Positions 22,764 to 35,812 of a stretch of DNA of 55,245 nucleotides are shown here, in pieces. The first letter of the stretch is position 1, and every line of letters begins with the position of its first letter. Made by a program: the position numbers and the translations under genes. Source of the DNA: Lingula anatina (Eukaryota > Brachiopoda > Lingulata > Lingulida > Lingulidae); the NCBI RefSeq assembly GCF_001039355.2, contig NW_019775456.1, forward strand, positions 243,609 through 298,853, written 5' to 3'. Below the pieces are notes generated by a model that was not told the DNA's origin, did not search any database, and worked only from the letters and a program-made list of their open reading frames with translations.

Positions 22764-23286
22764 TATTATCCAACTAATTCCAATCCGAATCCTGTGTAAA
22801 TTTTAATAATATCAGATCATTTCATAATTATACCTTTTTGGGTGTTACAATAGAATGTCTGCAACACAGTCGAAAGGAATTTGTATATTTCCTGCATTCC
22901 CTCCGGAAAAATGAACGACAGATTTCCGTGTGGTCAGATCCACGAAAACACCACAAAGGTAACAAATAAATATTTATATGACTATCAGCAGAATACATGT
23001 ACATTCCCTCGACTCCAAATATCCCCAAAAATAATCACCTTTCAAATGTTTGATCGAGTATGCTGCATGGCTGTACCACCGTTTCCGAATGTAAGCACCA
23101 ATTGCATTAGTTGAAAATATGACCTGCATATTATGTGGCACTTACGTGAGGCATAAAAGCTGATAAACAGATGCATATTATATGAAATATGAAATATGCG
23201 TAAAAACGAGGTCAAAGATACATATGAACTGAGCATTAGTAGAGCGTGGATTCCCAGTAACCCATATAAACCACTCCTACTAGTTT

Positions 23287-23506
23287 CTTAAATCCGCTGT
23301 TCCACTGTCATTTCCACAGAGGTAAAGAAATGCCCATTAAATTGAAAAGACACCACCAAATGTCACCAAATTTACATACATTTAGCGTTGGAGCGTGCTG
23401 GTTAAAGATCACGTGTCATGTGTCTGGTGACATTAGGTGGTGTCTTTTCAATTTAATGGACATTTCTTTACCACTGTGAAAATCACAGTAAAACGTCGGA
23501 TTTGAG
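23287..23506. mobile_element. palindromic MITE, about 220 bp
   Basis: The left arm (ATTAAATTGAAAAGACACCA) and the right arm are near-perfect reverse complements over about 75 bp each around a short loop at about 23380-23412. The ends read AAATCCG and CGGATTT. No clear target duplication was found and there is no coding capacity. Confidence 0.75.
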
Positions 23507-24965
23507 AGGGTACATGTAATAAATGTGAACAAATGCTTTTAAATGTTAATATCTTCACAGCTAGTTTAGATTTTCTGTACAACTTATCATGTTAGTTATG
23601 GTATCTGGAATGAAAATCACTATTTATTACCATTTTTATAACGATTTTTATAACGATTCTAATCCAAGTTAAAATTCAAATCCATAGCCAGTGGGGGTTT
23701 CAGGGGGTTCGCTCTAGGTAAAATTTGATCTAGGTACACGAAGTTTCTAATTTAGTTTATCACAATGTAAATTAAGATGACACGTGTGTCGCAGTTCTAA
23801 TTTCGTAATAAAAAGAGCTTAGTCACAACGTTTACTTGGCAAGCAAAAAGCTCACCTGAACAGATAGGTGATTATTTCGAGAAGACACGTGTCAAACAGT
23901 GAAGTTGACCCAAGAAGTTGTAATCGAGCTATTAAAATCAACTCCTTTGGTGCTTTTACGTATGAAAAGGTATTTTATTATGTTTGGCGTTTATACCTAA
24001 ACAGAAGCTATTTTTTATCTCTTTTAAATTAACTGTTCAGAGTATTACAATCTCAAATAAAATATGGGATTATTCATCTAGAAAACTTGTCTCAAACACA
24101 GTCATATCCCTTTGTTGTTCAATAACCCCACCAGCCACTTTGAGTCATTGACAGAACCTGTGACCAACTTTCCTGCACCGTTTCCAGTTGCCAGCGACCC
24201 TACGCCTCTGCCATCCACAGCCTCCTCAGTCACAAGGCCTTTCCCTAACCATTTTGTGACAGCACCGCCGACATCATTCTCCAGCTTCTCTCTGCCTCCG
24301 CCTACTTTTTCACACCCAAAAATGTAGCGGGGGTGATGGCAAAGAGCCAATATGTTATATTGGTTTAACTACATTAAAGGCATGGCTTACAAAATGGACA
24401 TTACAGAAACTAAAGGCATTTTTGGGGGGAATAAATGTTTGAATAAAGATAAATCTTAGTTTTGTTACATGTGTATATGGTTGAAAACAATGTATAGAAT
24501 AATGAAGTATCAAAGCAAACTGGACTAATAAATGTGTGTAAGAATGGAAATATCACATAAAATGTTCAAGAGTGATTTTACATAGTTCTTTCTCGTTAGC
24601 AGTGGTCTGCATATACAGGCAGATGCAGAAAGGTGGATCTAAAGGCCTCTTAGATTTCTAGACATGTTTTGACATGGAAATATGTCGATGGAAGCTGGAA
24701 ATAAAACTTATTTATCCACCCCCCTACCCAAAAAAATGCACCCGGCTCCCGTTGGTTGTACATGTGGCTTACCCCTTCCTTTTCGCTCGGGCGTTGAAAC
24801 AGGCAAGGCAGTGTACCATGTGCATGTAGAGGCAGTTCCACATAAATGGTTTGTACTTCACTTTCAACTCGGAGGGCTCAAACATTTTTCATTGTAAATA
24901 CGTTAATATCAACAATTTGAAACAAATACATTTAAAGATACATGTACATTTGAAGTCAATTTTTT

Positions 24966-24967
<2 letters not shown>

Positions 24968-25014
<47 letters not shown>
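24968..25014. repeat. poly-A tract
   Basis: About 46 consecutive A. It may be the tail of a retroposed sequence, but no recognisable body precedes it. Confidence 0.8.
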
Positions 25015-25016
<2 letters not shown>

Positions 25017-25561
25017 AAATGCAAGCATATAGTTTCAAATGGTATAATTAAAAGAATCACCCAAAGACATTGTTTAATGTTACCCACAAAGGGATTTTTC
25101 TGCTAGGTTTCTATGCTTTATATACAAGGTCACATAAGTAGGTTAAATTTCCGACCAACAATTTAAAAAAAATAGCAGTCTAAAGCTCTTTTATGGCTGA
25201 ACGAGTGATTTATTCAGTTTATCCCTTGGCATGTCGACTTTATTTGAGTCGTATAAGAAACTTGTAGAAATGGTTTATATGTGTTACTGGGAATCCACGC
25301 TCCGCCGATGCTCGGTTCATATGTACTGTACCTTTTAATACATTGACTTGCATCCTGCTGCCCTGTTACATGCGTAAAGCATTTGGCATAACACAAATAA
25401 ATCTAATGTCATTTTATTTCTAAATAATGAACATTAATGTCTGTTTGAAATGAATCCATATTGGCCCAGTTGTTGCTGGGCCCTGAAATATATTTTTTGT
25501 TATGAATAAACTATAATGAAATAATAATTATGAAGTCTTAAAAATAATAAAGTTGCGTGTG

Positions 25562-25567
25562 TTTATT
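25562..25567 (-). promoter_or_regulatory. candidate polyadenylation signal for SMPDL3 copy 2
   Basis: AATAAA on the minus strand, 100 nt downstream of the stop at 25667. Confidence 0.4.
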
Positions 25568-25666
25568 ATTTGCCATTCGTTATTTTCGTAAACAATTACA
25601 TTTCAAAGGCTATTTCATATTATCTTAAAAGGAAGGCAAACCTTATAACTATCATTTCCGGGACAA

Positions 25667-28600
25667 CTACAAAAATTGATTTTTACTGATGCTCCCGGAG
25701 ACAATTATCGTAGTAAAAAGAAAATAAAAACTCCAGGGAAGATTTCCCCGATGCCTGAAGCCATTACTGGTCACAGGTTTTACACATTTATTATATCCAT
25801 CAACGTCTACTTCTTTAATAGAACAGATATAAAGTCTCTGACAATTGGTGTCACAGGATGTAGGAACACTTTCGCCTTTAGCACTGACTATGTTATAACG
25901 GAAATACTTCATGAAAACATCGGTCTTCTTCTCCAAATTGGACACCAACTGCGCCAGTGAGGTGGAGGAAATTTCGTGAACGCCATATGCCTCACTGAAT
26001 TTGTATTCTAGTTTCCACTGAGCCTTGGACTTGCTATTTGCATCAGGCAATTCCAGGTAATACTGCCAGATGTCTGTTAGTTGGAAAGTCAGTCTATCAT
26101 ATCGTAAGAGCCGGATTCCTGGGTTGTGGGTTGGTGTTATTGATGGTGCTATCAGTCCAAACGCTACTGGTTCACCTAATAAAAAGAACTGTTGGTTATA
26201 AAGCATTTTCTTTTTTTTTCATAAATACTAAATAATAAACGTTTCGATAAATCCTATTCTTAATTTGCCGCATTGTTTACTAAAGCTTGCTCTTACACAA
26301 GACATTGGTCATCAGTCCATTGCAGCAAAAACTAATGGAAAAACTATTTTCGCGGCTGGTTTTTAAACCTGCGAATTTTACAGTAATTTTACACTACCCC
26401 TGTACCTATAAACCGAGGCTTAATGGATTGTGGTATACGTACCCTGATCGTACCAAAGCTTGAACGTGTCAGTGTGCTGATGACCGTAAAACATGGCTGC
26501 TATTGTATTCTTGTATTTGATGATGAGCTCATTCAATCTCTTGTTAAAATGTGGTCTCATCATTAAAACTCTTTTTCCCTGCATACCAGTTGGAATATGT
26601 GCAATCACATAGGCCTAGTCAAAACGAAGAAAGGAACCGAGTAAAAAATATTGCAAATACAAGGTGTGAAAATTTGTAAGTGACAATTATTTAAAAAATG
26701 TTGGTTTACTTTTCAAAGAAAATGATTTTAAGATCAGGTCAAGACATTCCTTCCTTCCTTATTCCAGAAAGGGATTGCCTTAAGAACACTGTAAATCGAG
26801 ATTGACTGTTAAATTATAAATTTCCTGTATGCCGACTTTACATTTAATTAGATATTTTCTACAAACGATTATTCTTCGACTTCCCAATTCTTCTAGCCGA
26901 TTAAGGAAAAGATATTTTTTAATAATTTTGAATAATTTCTTTACTGCCATTGTGACATCAGTACCTAAACTGAATTAATCAATGTAGCAAACGAAAACAC
27001 ATGGCTGGCACCAACGTTTATTTTGTCCCAAATAAAGATGCCCTCATCGTCCTGTCACTCCAGAAGCGACACGCTTCGTTAAGGCCCACAGTCACACAAG
27101 GACCAATCCAAAGAATACTATCCCATCAAAGCTTATTTTGTGCTGCAGGAGTGCCACAGACAAGCTCGGTCACTTGGTGCTGACCATACTACCTACACAT
27201 TCCCCTATCCACATATCTCACATGGGATATGTTTTTTTAAACGATAAATTTTACCAAGACATACATTTGAAACTGAAATATTCAATATAATATCAAATGT
27301 CGAGTATGTATTCCTTTTTAGTTTACCTTATTGCCATTTTGAGCAGCCTGTTTTAAGACCTTATCAAACCACTGAAGTTGTCCTGCGTGATCACTGATGT
27401 CAGCAGTCACTTTGTTGCTGCCATAATATAAGTTTGTGTTCAACACAACGGCCACCAACCCTTGTCTTATACTAACGGTGTAGTAGCCCCCTAAGACAAA
27501 AATCAACATGGTAAAGTGAAACACAATTAAATGGCAAATGAACCACAGAATAAATCGGTCCCCTTATGAACCCGGAATAAATGGGACCCTTTAGCAAAAT
27601 ATCAGGCCTGCTGCAAATAAACTCTCTCGCAAATGCGGTACAAATTTGCTACAAATTTGCTGCTTATTTGCAAGAAGTTATTGCAAATTTGCTAAAAACT
27701 TTCTGCTAATTTGCAAGACATTTCTGCAACTTTGTCACAAATTGTCGCGAATTCGCAGCAAATAGATGAGAGCCCGAAGTGCCCTGCTTTTGTGAAGGTT
27801 TTACTTTAAAGCCTGTATGGGGTTCGGGTTAGTAAAAACAAATCGTTCACTTTTATGTGGAATGACTCCCCAGAGTGCAGCTTGGATTAGTTAACTTAGG
27901 AACCATTCCCATAACCCTATCGTGCTATCAGGATCGATCTATCTCCAAGAGGATTCTCGCTAAATTGCGTTCAGTTTAAGCGTGCACGATAGTTAATTAC
28001 CCCAAAGCAGCTTGACAGACATTTTTAAAAGCCGCTGAAACCGAATGCAATTCAGCGAGAATCCCCTCGGAGTTAGACAGATTCTTGCAGTACGATAGGT
28101 TTGCCGGAACCCAGTCTTACGCTATTATGTTTCACGTTAACCCAAGTGCTCGGTTTGGGNTCGAGTATGTATTCCTTTTTAGTTTACCTTATTGCCATTT
28201 TGAGCAGCCTGTTTTAAGACCTTATCAAACCACTGAAGTTGTCCTGCGTGATCACTGATGTCAGCAGTCACTTTGTTGCTGCCATAATATAAGTTTGTGT
28301 TCAACACAACGGCCACCAACCCTTGTCTTATACTAACGGTGTAGTAGCCCCCTAAGACAAAAATCAACATGGTAAAGTGAAACACAATTAAATGGCAAAT
28401 GAACCACAGAATAAATCGGTCCCCTTATGAACCCGGAATAAATGGGACCCTTTAGCAAAATATCAGGCCTGCTGCAAATAAACTCTCTCGCAAATGCGGT
28501 ACAAATTTGCTACAAATTTGCTGCTTATTTGCAAGAAGTTATTGCAAATTTGCTAAAAACTTTCTGCTAATTTGCAAGACATTTCTGCAACTTTGTCACA

Positions 28601-31600
28601 AATTGTCGCGAATTCGCAGCAAATAGATGAGAGCCCGAAGTGCCCTGCTTTTGTGAAGGTTTTACTTTAAAGCCTGTATGGGGTTCGGGTTAGTAAAAAC
28701 AAATCGTTCACTTTTATGTGGAATGACTCCCCAGAGTGCAGCTTGGATTAGTTAACTTAGGAACCATTCCCATAACCCTATCGTGCTATCAGGATCGATC
28801 TATCTCCAAGAGGATTCTCGCTAAATTGCGTTCAGTTTAAGCGTGCACGATAGTTAATTACCCCAAAGCAGCTTGACAGACATTTTTAAAAGCCGCTGAA
28901 ACCGAATGCAATTCAGCGAGAATCCCCTCGGAGTTAGACAGATTCTTGCAGTACGATAGGTTTGCCGGAACCCAGTCTTACGCTATTATGTTTCACGTTA
29001 ACCCAAGTGCTCGGTTTGGGATTGAGTCATGAAGAGAACCTTAACAAAGAATTATATAAGCAATATACTAGAGACGTAAGCTTTTTCTGCAATTTATCTT
29101 TATGCTGAAACATATCACCGTTCTCTTACTAGCCCGTTGATCTCGCGAATCAACCATATGGCCGTGAATTGTGTCTGTAAACTATTGCACGTAGTAACGA
29201 ACCTTCCCCCTCGAACGCCATGCTACTAGCAGGTGTCCAAAATTTAAGCCCATAAGACTAATATTCTCGGGGTCAAAACAGAGCTAACGTAACGCAGGCC
29301 TACCCTTACTGTGTCTCTCCGTGCCAGAATAGAGGACCAGAGGACCAGAATAGAGCCGTAACACGTGGTACATTGTGTTCAAGACAAAAAGCAAGTATTT
29401 TGAATTATATTTGTTTCATGCTAGTTTCTTATACATGTACCTTACTCACAGTCTGTATTCATTTACCTCTTTTTATCATTAAAATTTTGGACCGCACCTC
29501 ATGATTAACGAGTTTCTAAATGACAATGATAGTATATAGTCTGGTTCATCGGAATGAAGGCCTAAAAGTACTCTTACCTTTTCGTAATGTTCTGTTGGCC
29601 TCGGAATCGCGGTACCACCGTTGCCACATGTTTGCTACTGCGCGGTAAATTTCATTCTCATGCGGCGGAAGTTGGTTGGCAGGGAAGTAGTCATGGTTAC
29701 CGTGAGCTGCATACACTTTCGTATTCGGAAAGATGTCCATTAATATACCAGTCAGATTGGAAATGGTGCTGATGATATTTTCGGCACTGTCCTTGCTCTC
29801 GTCGATGTGAGGTCCGCTGTCCCTAGAATGGACATGTAGAATTGTACTACCAGTGTATTTTCATCATGTCGCCAAAGTCAATCTCATTTACCACCTCCTG
29901 ACGAATCTTGCCCCCCCCCCCCCCCCCCCCCCCACTTCAACCATGATGACACAGTTTGAACCCAGAAGTCAGTCCTTGGTATGGGTTGGGGATTTTTTGA
30001 TTCCCCCAGATTGTAACAGAGTTATTTTGAGTGTCAAGAAAGGCGTATGTTAGTTGGAAATAATAACGTTTATCCAGGAAGATACGTTGAGTCTGAATTT
30101 TTTGCAGGGAAATTTTACACAGTGGATTTTTAACTCAATAACTATTGATACATGGATAAAAGTAGTCTGTGTTAATATTAAAAGAAAACCTTTTAGGCAA
30201 AGCCTCTCGTTGAATTGGCAATAGAAAACTAATATATTTAATATAAAGAAAAATAAAAGACATATCTTATAAGAATGACGGCTATTAACAAAATACATGT
30301 GTAATGAGTAGAATGATCATAATGGAAAGGAACACATTTGTGTTATTATTATTTTTTAGGCAGTCCTCTTATTCATCAAAAAAAATTATTAGTTAGAAAG
30401 AATAGCTTGTTTTTAATTAAATTGCCAATAAAAACTTGGGGGATGATTGGAATCGAACACTAAATAAACCTTAGATTGAATCGTTTTTAAAAAAATAAAA
30501 TATTACCCTGTCCAGAGTATAAAGTCTGCGTTAGGTTCAATCTGCTTCATGGCGTGTACGGAGCTGTTGATGAGGGACCAAGGGGAGTCACAGAGATAGT
30601 CACCATACGGCTTCTGCTCAATGTCTGCTACAGGAGAGGTACACGAGTCCTGACTGGTGAATACAGTGGAGTCATAGTGGAAGTCCGTCACGTGCCAGAA
30701 TGAACCTTGAGGGCAGAAAAGGCGTCAAGTTAGGGTTGTCTTTTAATGTGGTAATTTTATTGTGGTCTTAAAATTTTTTTTAATTAGTTATAAACATGAT
30801 ACCGCAAATCTTCGTTTGATTTTATTATTTACGAGGCACTGGAATGTCACGGGTGATTCCCATCACCTTTGCAGCTTACGATCCGGTATGTACATGCATA
30901 TTAAATGTAACCGTTCGAAAAGAAATATGGACGGAGGGTGGGAGGGGGGGGGGGGGGTAACGGAACATTACGAACTTGAAGAATGTCTGTATATTGTATA
31001 TTGTTTAGTGTCTGTATATTTGTATATTTGCCACCTTTGCTGTCTAGCTTTGTTAAAATGGCTGAATCGGTAGTGACACTTCTGGGTTTGAGGCATGTAG
31101 GACACCGTTGTCATGCAGGGTCCTTTTAACGTAAGGACGCTCTAAGACCCCTGGGAGATCGAGAAGAGACCGTCTATGCCTAGCAATCTAAGCCGCGATT
31201 ATGAAATAAAGTTAGTGAAGATTAAACACAGATTTAACTTTGGTTGCAGATGTATTCTAGGTATACAGATTGATGTACGCTACCGCATTAAATCAGTCGA
31301 CCGTTAAAGTTTACACTCTGTATGGTTGACTCGAATTTTTATTAGCCTCAGGTGTCATGATAAAACATTTCCTAATGTCTGACATCGTTTAAAGTACCTA
31401 CTATACGTGCAAACAAGTGATTCGTACCGCCTATGATACGCATTTAGATGCTGACTTGTCAATTTAATGTGGGGGGGGGGGGTTTGATTTCAAAGCTCGG
31501 TGGTTTGTGTGTGTCTGTGCGTGCGTGGTGGTGGTGGTGGGTGGGGGGGGGGGGGGCTCTACCGTCTTTAAGGTCTATTAATGGAAAATTAGAGTAGGAA

Positions 31601-31872
31601 TTGGCAGTCACGTTAACCGCCAGCTTCAAGTCCACATCAGATTTAGACAAAGTCCATTACCCAGATTCCTTAAAGTATGGATTTAACACTCATACAGGTA
31701 TTTTGATATTCTTTGATATACTTAAACCACACTTAGTTATTCATGTACCAATACCATAAGTACATTTGTTAATCCTCTGAAAATATAAATGACGCTTACC
31801 TATGTCTCCAGTAACTTGTTGCTTTGGCACCACAAGCACCAGCATGGATATTACATACATGTGCGATGCCAT
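25667..31872 (-). CDS. SMPDL3: acid sphingomyelinase-like phosphodiesterase 3, copy 2 (453 aa)
   Basis: Exons, 5' to 3': 31872-31800 (signal peptide MASHMYVISMLVLVV), 30705-30507, 29822-29578, exon 4 as 28351-28188 or its identical twin 27490-27327, 26614-26443, 26175-25667. Counting exon 4 once gives 1362 nt in frame. Metal-site motifs are DFHYD, WTGD, GNHD, IAHIP and YGHQHTD. Exon 2 keeps the cysteine pair (SQDSC and YLCDSPW) that copy 1 lacks. The C-terminus has four conserved cysteines and then a hydrophobic segment (LPWSFYFLFTTIIVSG) with a short polar end. This resembles a GPI-attachment signal as in SMPDL3B, but the six trailing residues make it uncertain. Intron positions are identical to copy 1, so the two are tandem paralogues in the same orientation. 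Confidence 0.88.
27609..27766. repeat. degenerate GCAAATTTGC repeat cluster
   Basis: About 160 bp of repeated GCAAATTTGC-like palindromic words (CAAATTTGCTACAAATTTGC and others). It is duplicated at 28470-28627 by the assembly overlap. Confidence 0.55.
27899..28116. mobile_element. MITE family A, copy 3 (218 bp, TTA target duplication)
   Basis: Ends GGAACCATTCCC and GGAACCCAGTC form a full-length palindrome, with GATTCTCGCTAAATTGC paired to GCAATTCAGCGAGAATC. TTA flanks it at 27896-27898 and 28117-28119. It is repeated at 28760-28977 by the overlap, and in part at 32331-32517. Confidence 0.8.
29910..29934. repeat. poly-C run
   Basis: About 25 C. The second haplotype-like copy has only a short, interrupted C tract at about 33444, an expected allelic length difference. 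Confidence 0.8.
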
Positions 31873-33110
31873 TTTAAACAAGTTTAGAAATATCTTAATT
31901 ACGCAAGCACATACAACAACCCAACGTTGCAGAAAACACTTTCCCAGAGCTGGAGCAGCAGAGGCCACAAGTGTTTGTTACATTAAATCGTCCCTGAGAT
32001 TTTCACACTAGCAGGTCTACAACATGTAACACAGGTTCTCCTTGTAAAAGACAAGCTAATGTAACTTTGAGCTGTGACCTAGATGTAAATAGAGAAGTCC
32101 TGCGACTAACTTACCTGAAGTGACGGAATTCAGTGACGCATATCAGGATCAGATTATAACTTTTTACTGATACGCGACAGAATTATGTCAGTAAATTGTG
32201 TTACTAATTAGTAGTGCATACATTTAAAGTGTATTATTACGTTACATTTTAGGTTTTTTGTTTCTATGGACTTGTAAATCAAAGACTGAATACATAAGTT
32301 TGCTTTGTTATTTCGCCACGTGACCCANCCAGGATCGATCTATCTCCAAGAGGATTCTCGCTTAATTGCGTTCAGTTTAAGCGTGCACGATAGTTAATTA
32401 CCCCAAAGCAGCTTGACAGACATTTTTAAAAGCCGCTGAAACCGAATGCAATTCAGCGAGAATCCCCTCGGAGTTAGACAGATTCTTGCAGTACGATAGG
32501 TTTGCCGGAACCCAGTCTTACGCTATTATGTTTCACGTTAACCCAAGTGCTCGGTTTGGGATTGAGTCATGAAGAGAACCTAACAAAGAATTATATAAGC
32601 AATATACTAGAGACGTAAGCTTTTTCTGCAATTTATCTTTATGCTGAAACATATCACCGTTCTTTTACTAGCCCGTTGATCTCGCGAATCAACCATATGG
32701 CCGTGAATTGTGTCTGTAAACTATTGCACGTAGTAACGAACCTTCCCCCTCGAACGCCATGCTACTAGCAGGTGTCCAAAATTTAAGCCTATAAGACTAA
32801 TATTCTCGGGGTCAAAACAGAGCTAACGTAACGTAGGCCTACTGTGTCTCTCCGTGCCAGAATAGAGGACCAGAAGACCAGAATAGAGCCGTAACACGTG
32901 GTACATTGTGTTCAAGACAAAAAGCAAATATTTTGAATTATATTTGTTTCATGCTAGTTTCTTATACATGTACCTTACTCACAGTCTGTATTTATTTACC
33001 TCTTTTTATCATTAAAATTTTGGACCGCGCCTCATGATTAACGAGTTTCTAAATGACAATGATAGTATACAGTCTGGTTCATCGGAATGAAGGCTTAAAA
33101 GTACTCTTAC

Positions 33111-35387
33111 CTTTTCGTAATGTTCTGTTGGCCTCGGAATCGCGGTACCACCGTTGCCACATGTTTGCTACTGCGCGGTAAATTTCATTCTCATGCGGCG
33201 GAAGTTGGTTGGCAGGGAAGTAGTCATGGTTACCGTGAGCTGCGTACACTTTCGTATTCGGAAAGATGTCCATTAATATACCAGTTAGATTGGAAATGAT
33301 ATTGATGATATTTTCGGTACTGTCCTTGCTCTCGTCGATGTGAGGTCCGCTGTCCCTAGAATGGACATGTAGAATTGTAGTACCAGTGTATTTTCATCAT
33401 GTCGCCAAAGTCAATCTGATTTACGACCTCCTGACGAATCTTGCCCCCTCCCCACCACTTCAACCATGATGACACAGTTTGAACCCAGAAGTCAGTCCTT
33501 GGTATGGGTTGGGGATTTTTTTTATTCCCCCAGATTGTAACAGAGTTATTGTGAGTGTCAAGAAAGGCGTATGTTAGTTGGAAATAATAACGTTTATCCA
33601 GGAAGATACGTTGAGTCTGAATTTTTTGCAGGGAAATTTTACACGGTGGATTTTTAACTCAATAACTATTGATACATGGATAAAAGTAGTCTGTGTTAAT
33701 ATTAAAAGAAAACCTTTAAGACAAAGCCTCTCGTTGAACTGGCAATAGAAAACTAATATATTGTTATATTATATAAAGAGAAATAAAAGACATATCTTAT
33801 AAGAATGACGGCTATTAACAAAATACATGTGTAATGAGTAGAATGATCATAATGGAGAGGAACACATTTGTGTTATTATTATTATTTTTAGGCAGTCCTC
33901 TTATTCATCAAAAAATCACTAGTTAGAAAGAATAACTTGTATTAAATTAAATTGCCAAAAAAAACTTTTATGCAAAATGGGGGAGGATTGGAATCAAACA
34001 CTTAATAAACTTTAGATTGAATCATTTTTAAAAAATGAAATCTTACCCTGTCCAGAGTATAAAGTCTGCGTTAGGTTCAATCTGCTTCATGGCGTGTACG
34101 GAGCTGTTGATGAGGGACCAAGGGGAGTCACAGAGATAGTCACCATACGGCTTCTGCTCAATGTCTGCTACAGGAGAGGTACACGAGTCCTGACTGGTGA
34201 ATACAGTGGAGTCATAGTGGAAGTCTGTCACGTGCCAGAAGAAGCCTTGGAGGGAAGAAAAGGCGTCAAGTAAGGGTTGCCTTTTAATCTGGTAATTTTA
34301 TTGTGGTCTTAAATTATTCTTTTAATTAATAATTAACATGATACCGCAAAACTTCGTTTGATTTTATTATTTACGAGGCACTGGAATGTCTCGGGTGATT
34401 CCCATCACCTTCGCAGCTTACGATCCGGTATGTATATGCATATTAAATGTAACCATTCGAAAAGAAATATGGACGGAGGGTGGTTGGGGGGGGGGGGGGG
34501 TAACGTTACATTACGAACTTGAAGAATGGTTTAGTGTCTGTATATTTGTATATTTGCCAGCTTTGGTGTCTAGCTCTGTTAAAATGGCTGAATCGGTAGT
34601 GACACTTCTGGGTTTGAGGCATGTAGGACACCGTTGTCATGCAGGGTCCTTTTAACGTAAGGACGCTCTAAGACCCCTGGGAGATCGAGAAGAGACCGTC
34701 TATGCCTAGCAATCTAAGCCGCGATTATGAAATAAAGTTAGTGAAGATTAAACACAGATTTAACTTTGGTTGCAGATGTATTCCAGGTATACAGATTGAT
34801 GTACGCTACCGCATTAAATCAGTCGACCGTTAAAGTTTACTCTCTGTATGGTTGACTCAAATTTTTATTAGCCTCAGGTGTCATGATAAAACATTTCCTA
34901 ATGTCTGACATCGTTTAAAGTACCTACTATACGTGCAAACAAGTGATTCGTACCGCCTATGATACGCATTTAGATGCTGACTTGTCAATTTAATGTGGGG
35001 GGGGGGGTTGATTTCAAAGCTCGGTGGTTTGTGTGTGTCTGTGCGTGCGTGGTGGTGGTGGTGGTGGTGGGGGGGTGCTCTACCGTCTTTAAGGTCTATT
35101 AATGGAAAATTAGAGTAGGAATTGGCAATTACGTTAACCGCCAGCGTCAAGTCCACATCAGATTTAGACAAAGTCCATTACCCAGATTCCTTTAAGTATG
35201 GATTTAACACTCATATTTTGATATTCTTTGATATACTTAAACCACACTTAGTTATACAGGTACCAATACCATAAGTACATTTGTTAATCCTCTGAAAATA
35301 TAAATGACGCTTACCTATGTCTCCAGTAACTTGTTGCACTGGCACCATAAGCACTAGCATGGATATTACATACATGTGCGATGCCAT
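33111..35387 (-). CDS. SMPDL3: second copy of SMPDL3 copy 2 exons 1-3 (likely the other allele)
   Basis: Exons 35387-35315 (MASHMYVISMLVLMV), 34245-34047 and 33355-33111 have the same lengths, phases and donors as 31872-29578. Differences are few: FFWHVTDFHYD against SFWHVTDFHYD, and NIINIISNLTG against NIISTISNLTG. No exons 4-6 follow before the N at 32328. It is best read as an allele of the same gene; a truncated tandem duplicate is the alternative. Confidence 0.75.
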
Positions 35388-35597
35388 TTTAAACAAGTTT
35401 AGAAATATCTTAATTACGCAAGCACATACAACAACCCAACGTTGCAGAAAACACTTTCCCAAGAGCTGGAGCAGCAGAGGCCACAAGTGTTTGTTACATT
35501 AAATCGTCCCCGAGATTTTCACACTAGCAGGTCTACAACATGTAACACAGGTTCTCCTTGTAAAAGACATGCTAATGTAACTTTGAGCTGTGACCTA

Positions 35598-35812
35598 CAC
35601 CCCATTCTCATAGATTAGATCGACCTACATTGGATCGACCTAACTCCCTGGGGGTTCACGCTAAATAGCTGTCAGCCGGGCGGACACGAAAGTTAATTAC
35701 CCCTTAAAGCTTGTAGTAGGCGGGGACGGACACTTAAGGGGGATTATCTGACAGTAATCTAGTGAGACTCCCCGCGGTGATAGATCGATCTAAAAGTTGT
35801 GAGAACAGAGCC
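35598..35812. mobile_element. MITE family A, copy 4 (215 bp), with an empty site in the sister copy
   Basis: Flanked by CTA at 35595-35597 and 35813-35815. The sister sequence reads GTGACCTAGATGTAAA at 32074-32089 with a single CTA and no insert. This directly confirms both ends and a 3-bp target duplication. It is opposite in orientation to the copy at 19909. Confidence 0.88.

Larger units (their letters stand above)
23218..25325. repeat. pair of 72-bp inverted repeats 2 kb apart
   Basis: 23218-23290 matches the reverse complement of 25254-25325 (shared AGCGTGGATTCCCAGTAAC and CATATAAACCA). They may be the ends of a decayed DNA transposon or two opposed copies of a short repeat. The enclosed sequence has no recognisable transposase. 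Confidence 0.5.
27300..29020. repeat. 860-bp exact direct duplication across a single-N join (exon 4 twice)
   Basis: 27300-28159 and 28161-29020 read identically, including SMPDL3 exon 4 and a MITE, and are separated by one N. Exact identity at the junction points to overlapping contig ends left unmerged. The second exon 4 copy is most likely an artefact. Confidence 0.85.

Noticed and set aside
24102-24350. Overlapping open frames on both strands with Pro/Ser- or Gly-rich translations
   Set aside because: Short GC-richer patch without splice sites or known domain; cannot choose a strand.
31055-31130. Possible tRNA-like A and B boxes (TGGCTGAATCGG, GGTTTGAGGC)
   Set aside because: The boxes are only about 25 nt apart, too close for a tRNA promoter.
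33111-35387. A third independent SMPDL3 gene
   Set aside because: Only exons 1-3 are present, near-identical to copy 2, ending at a single-N join. An allelic duplicate explains it better.
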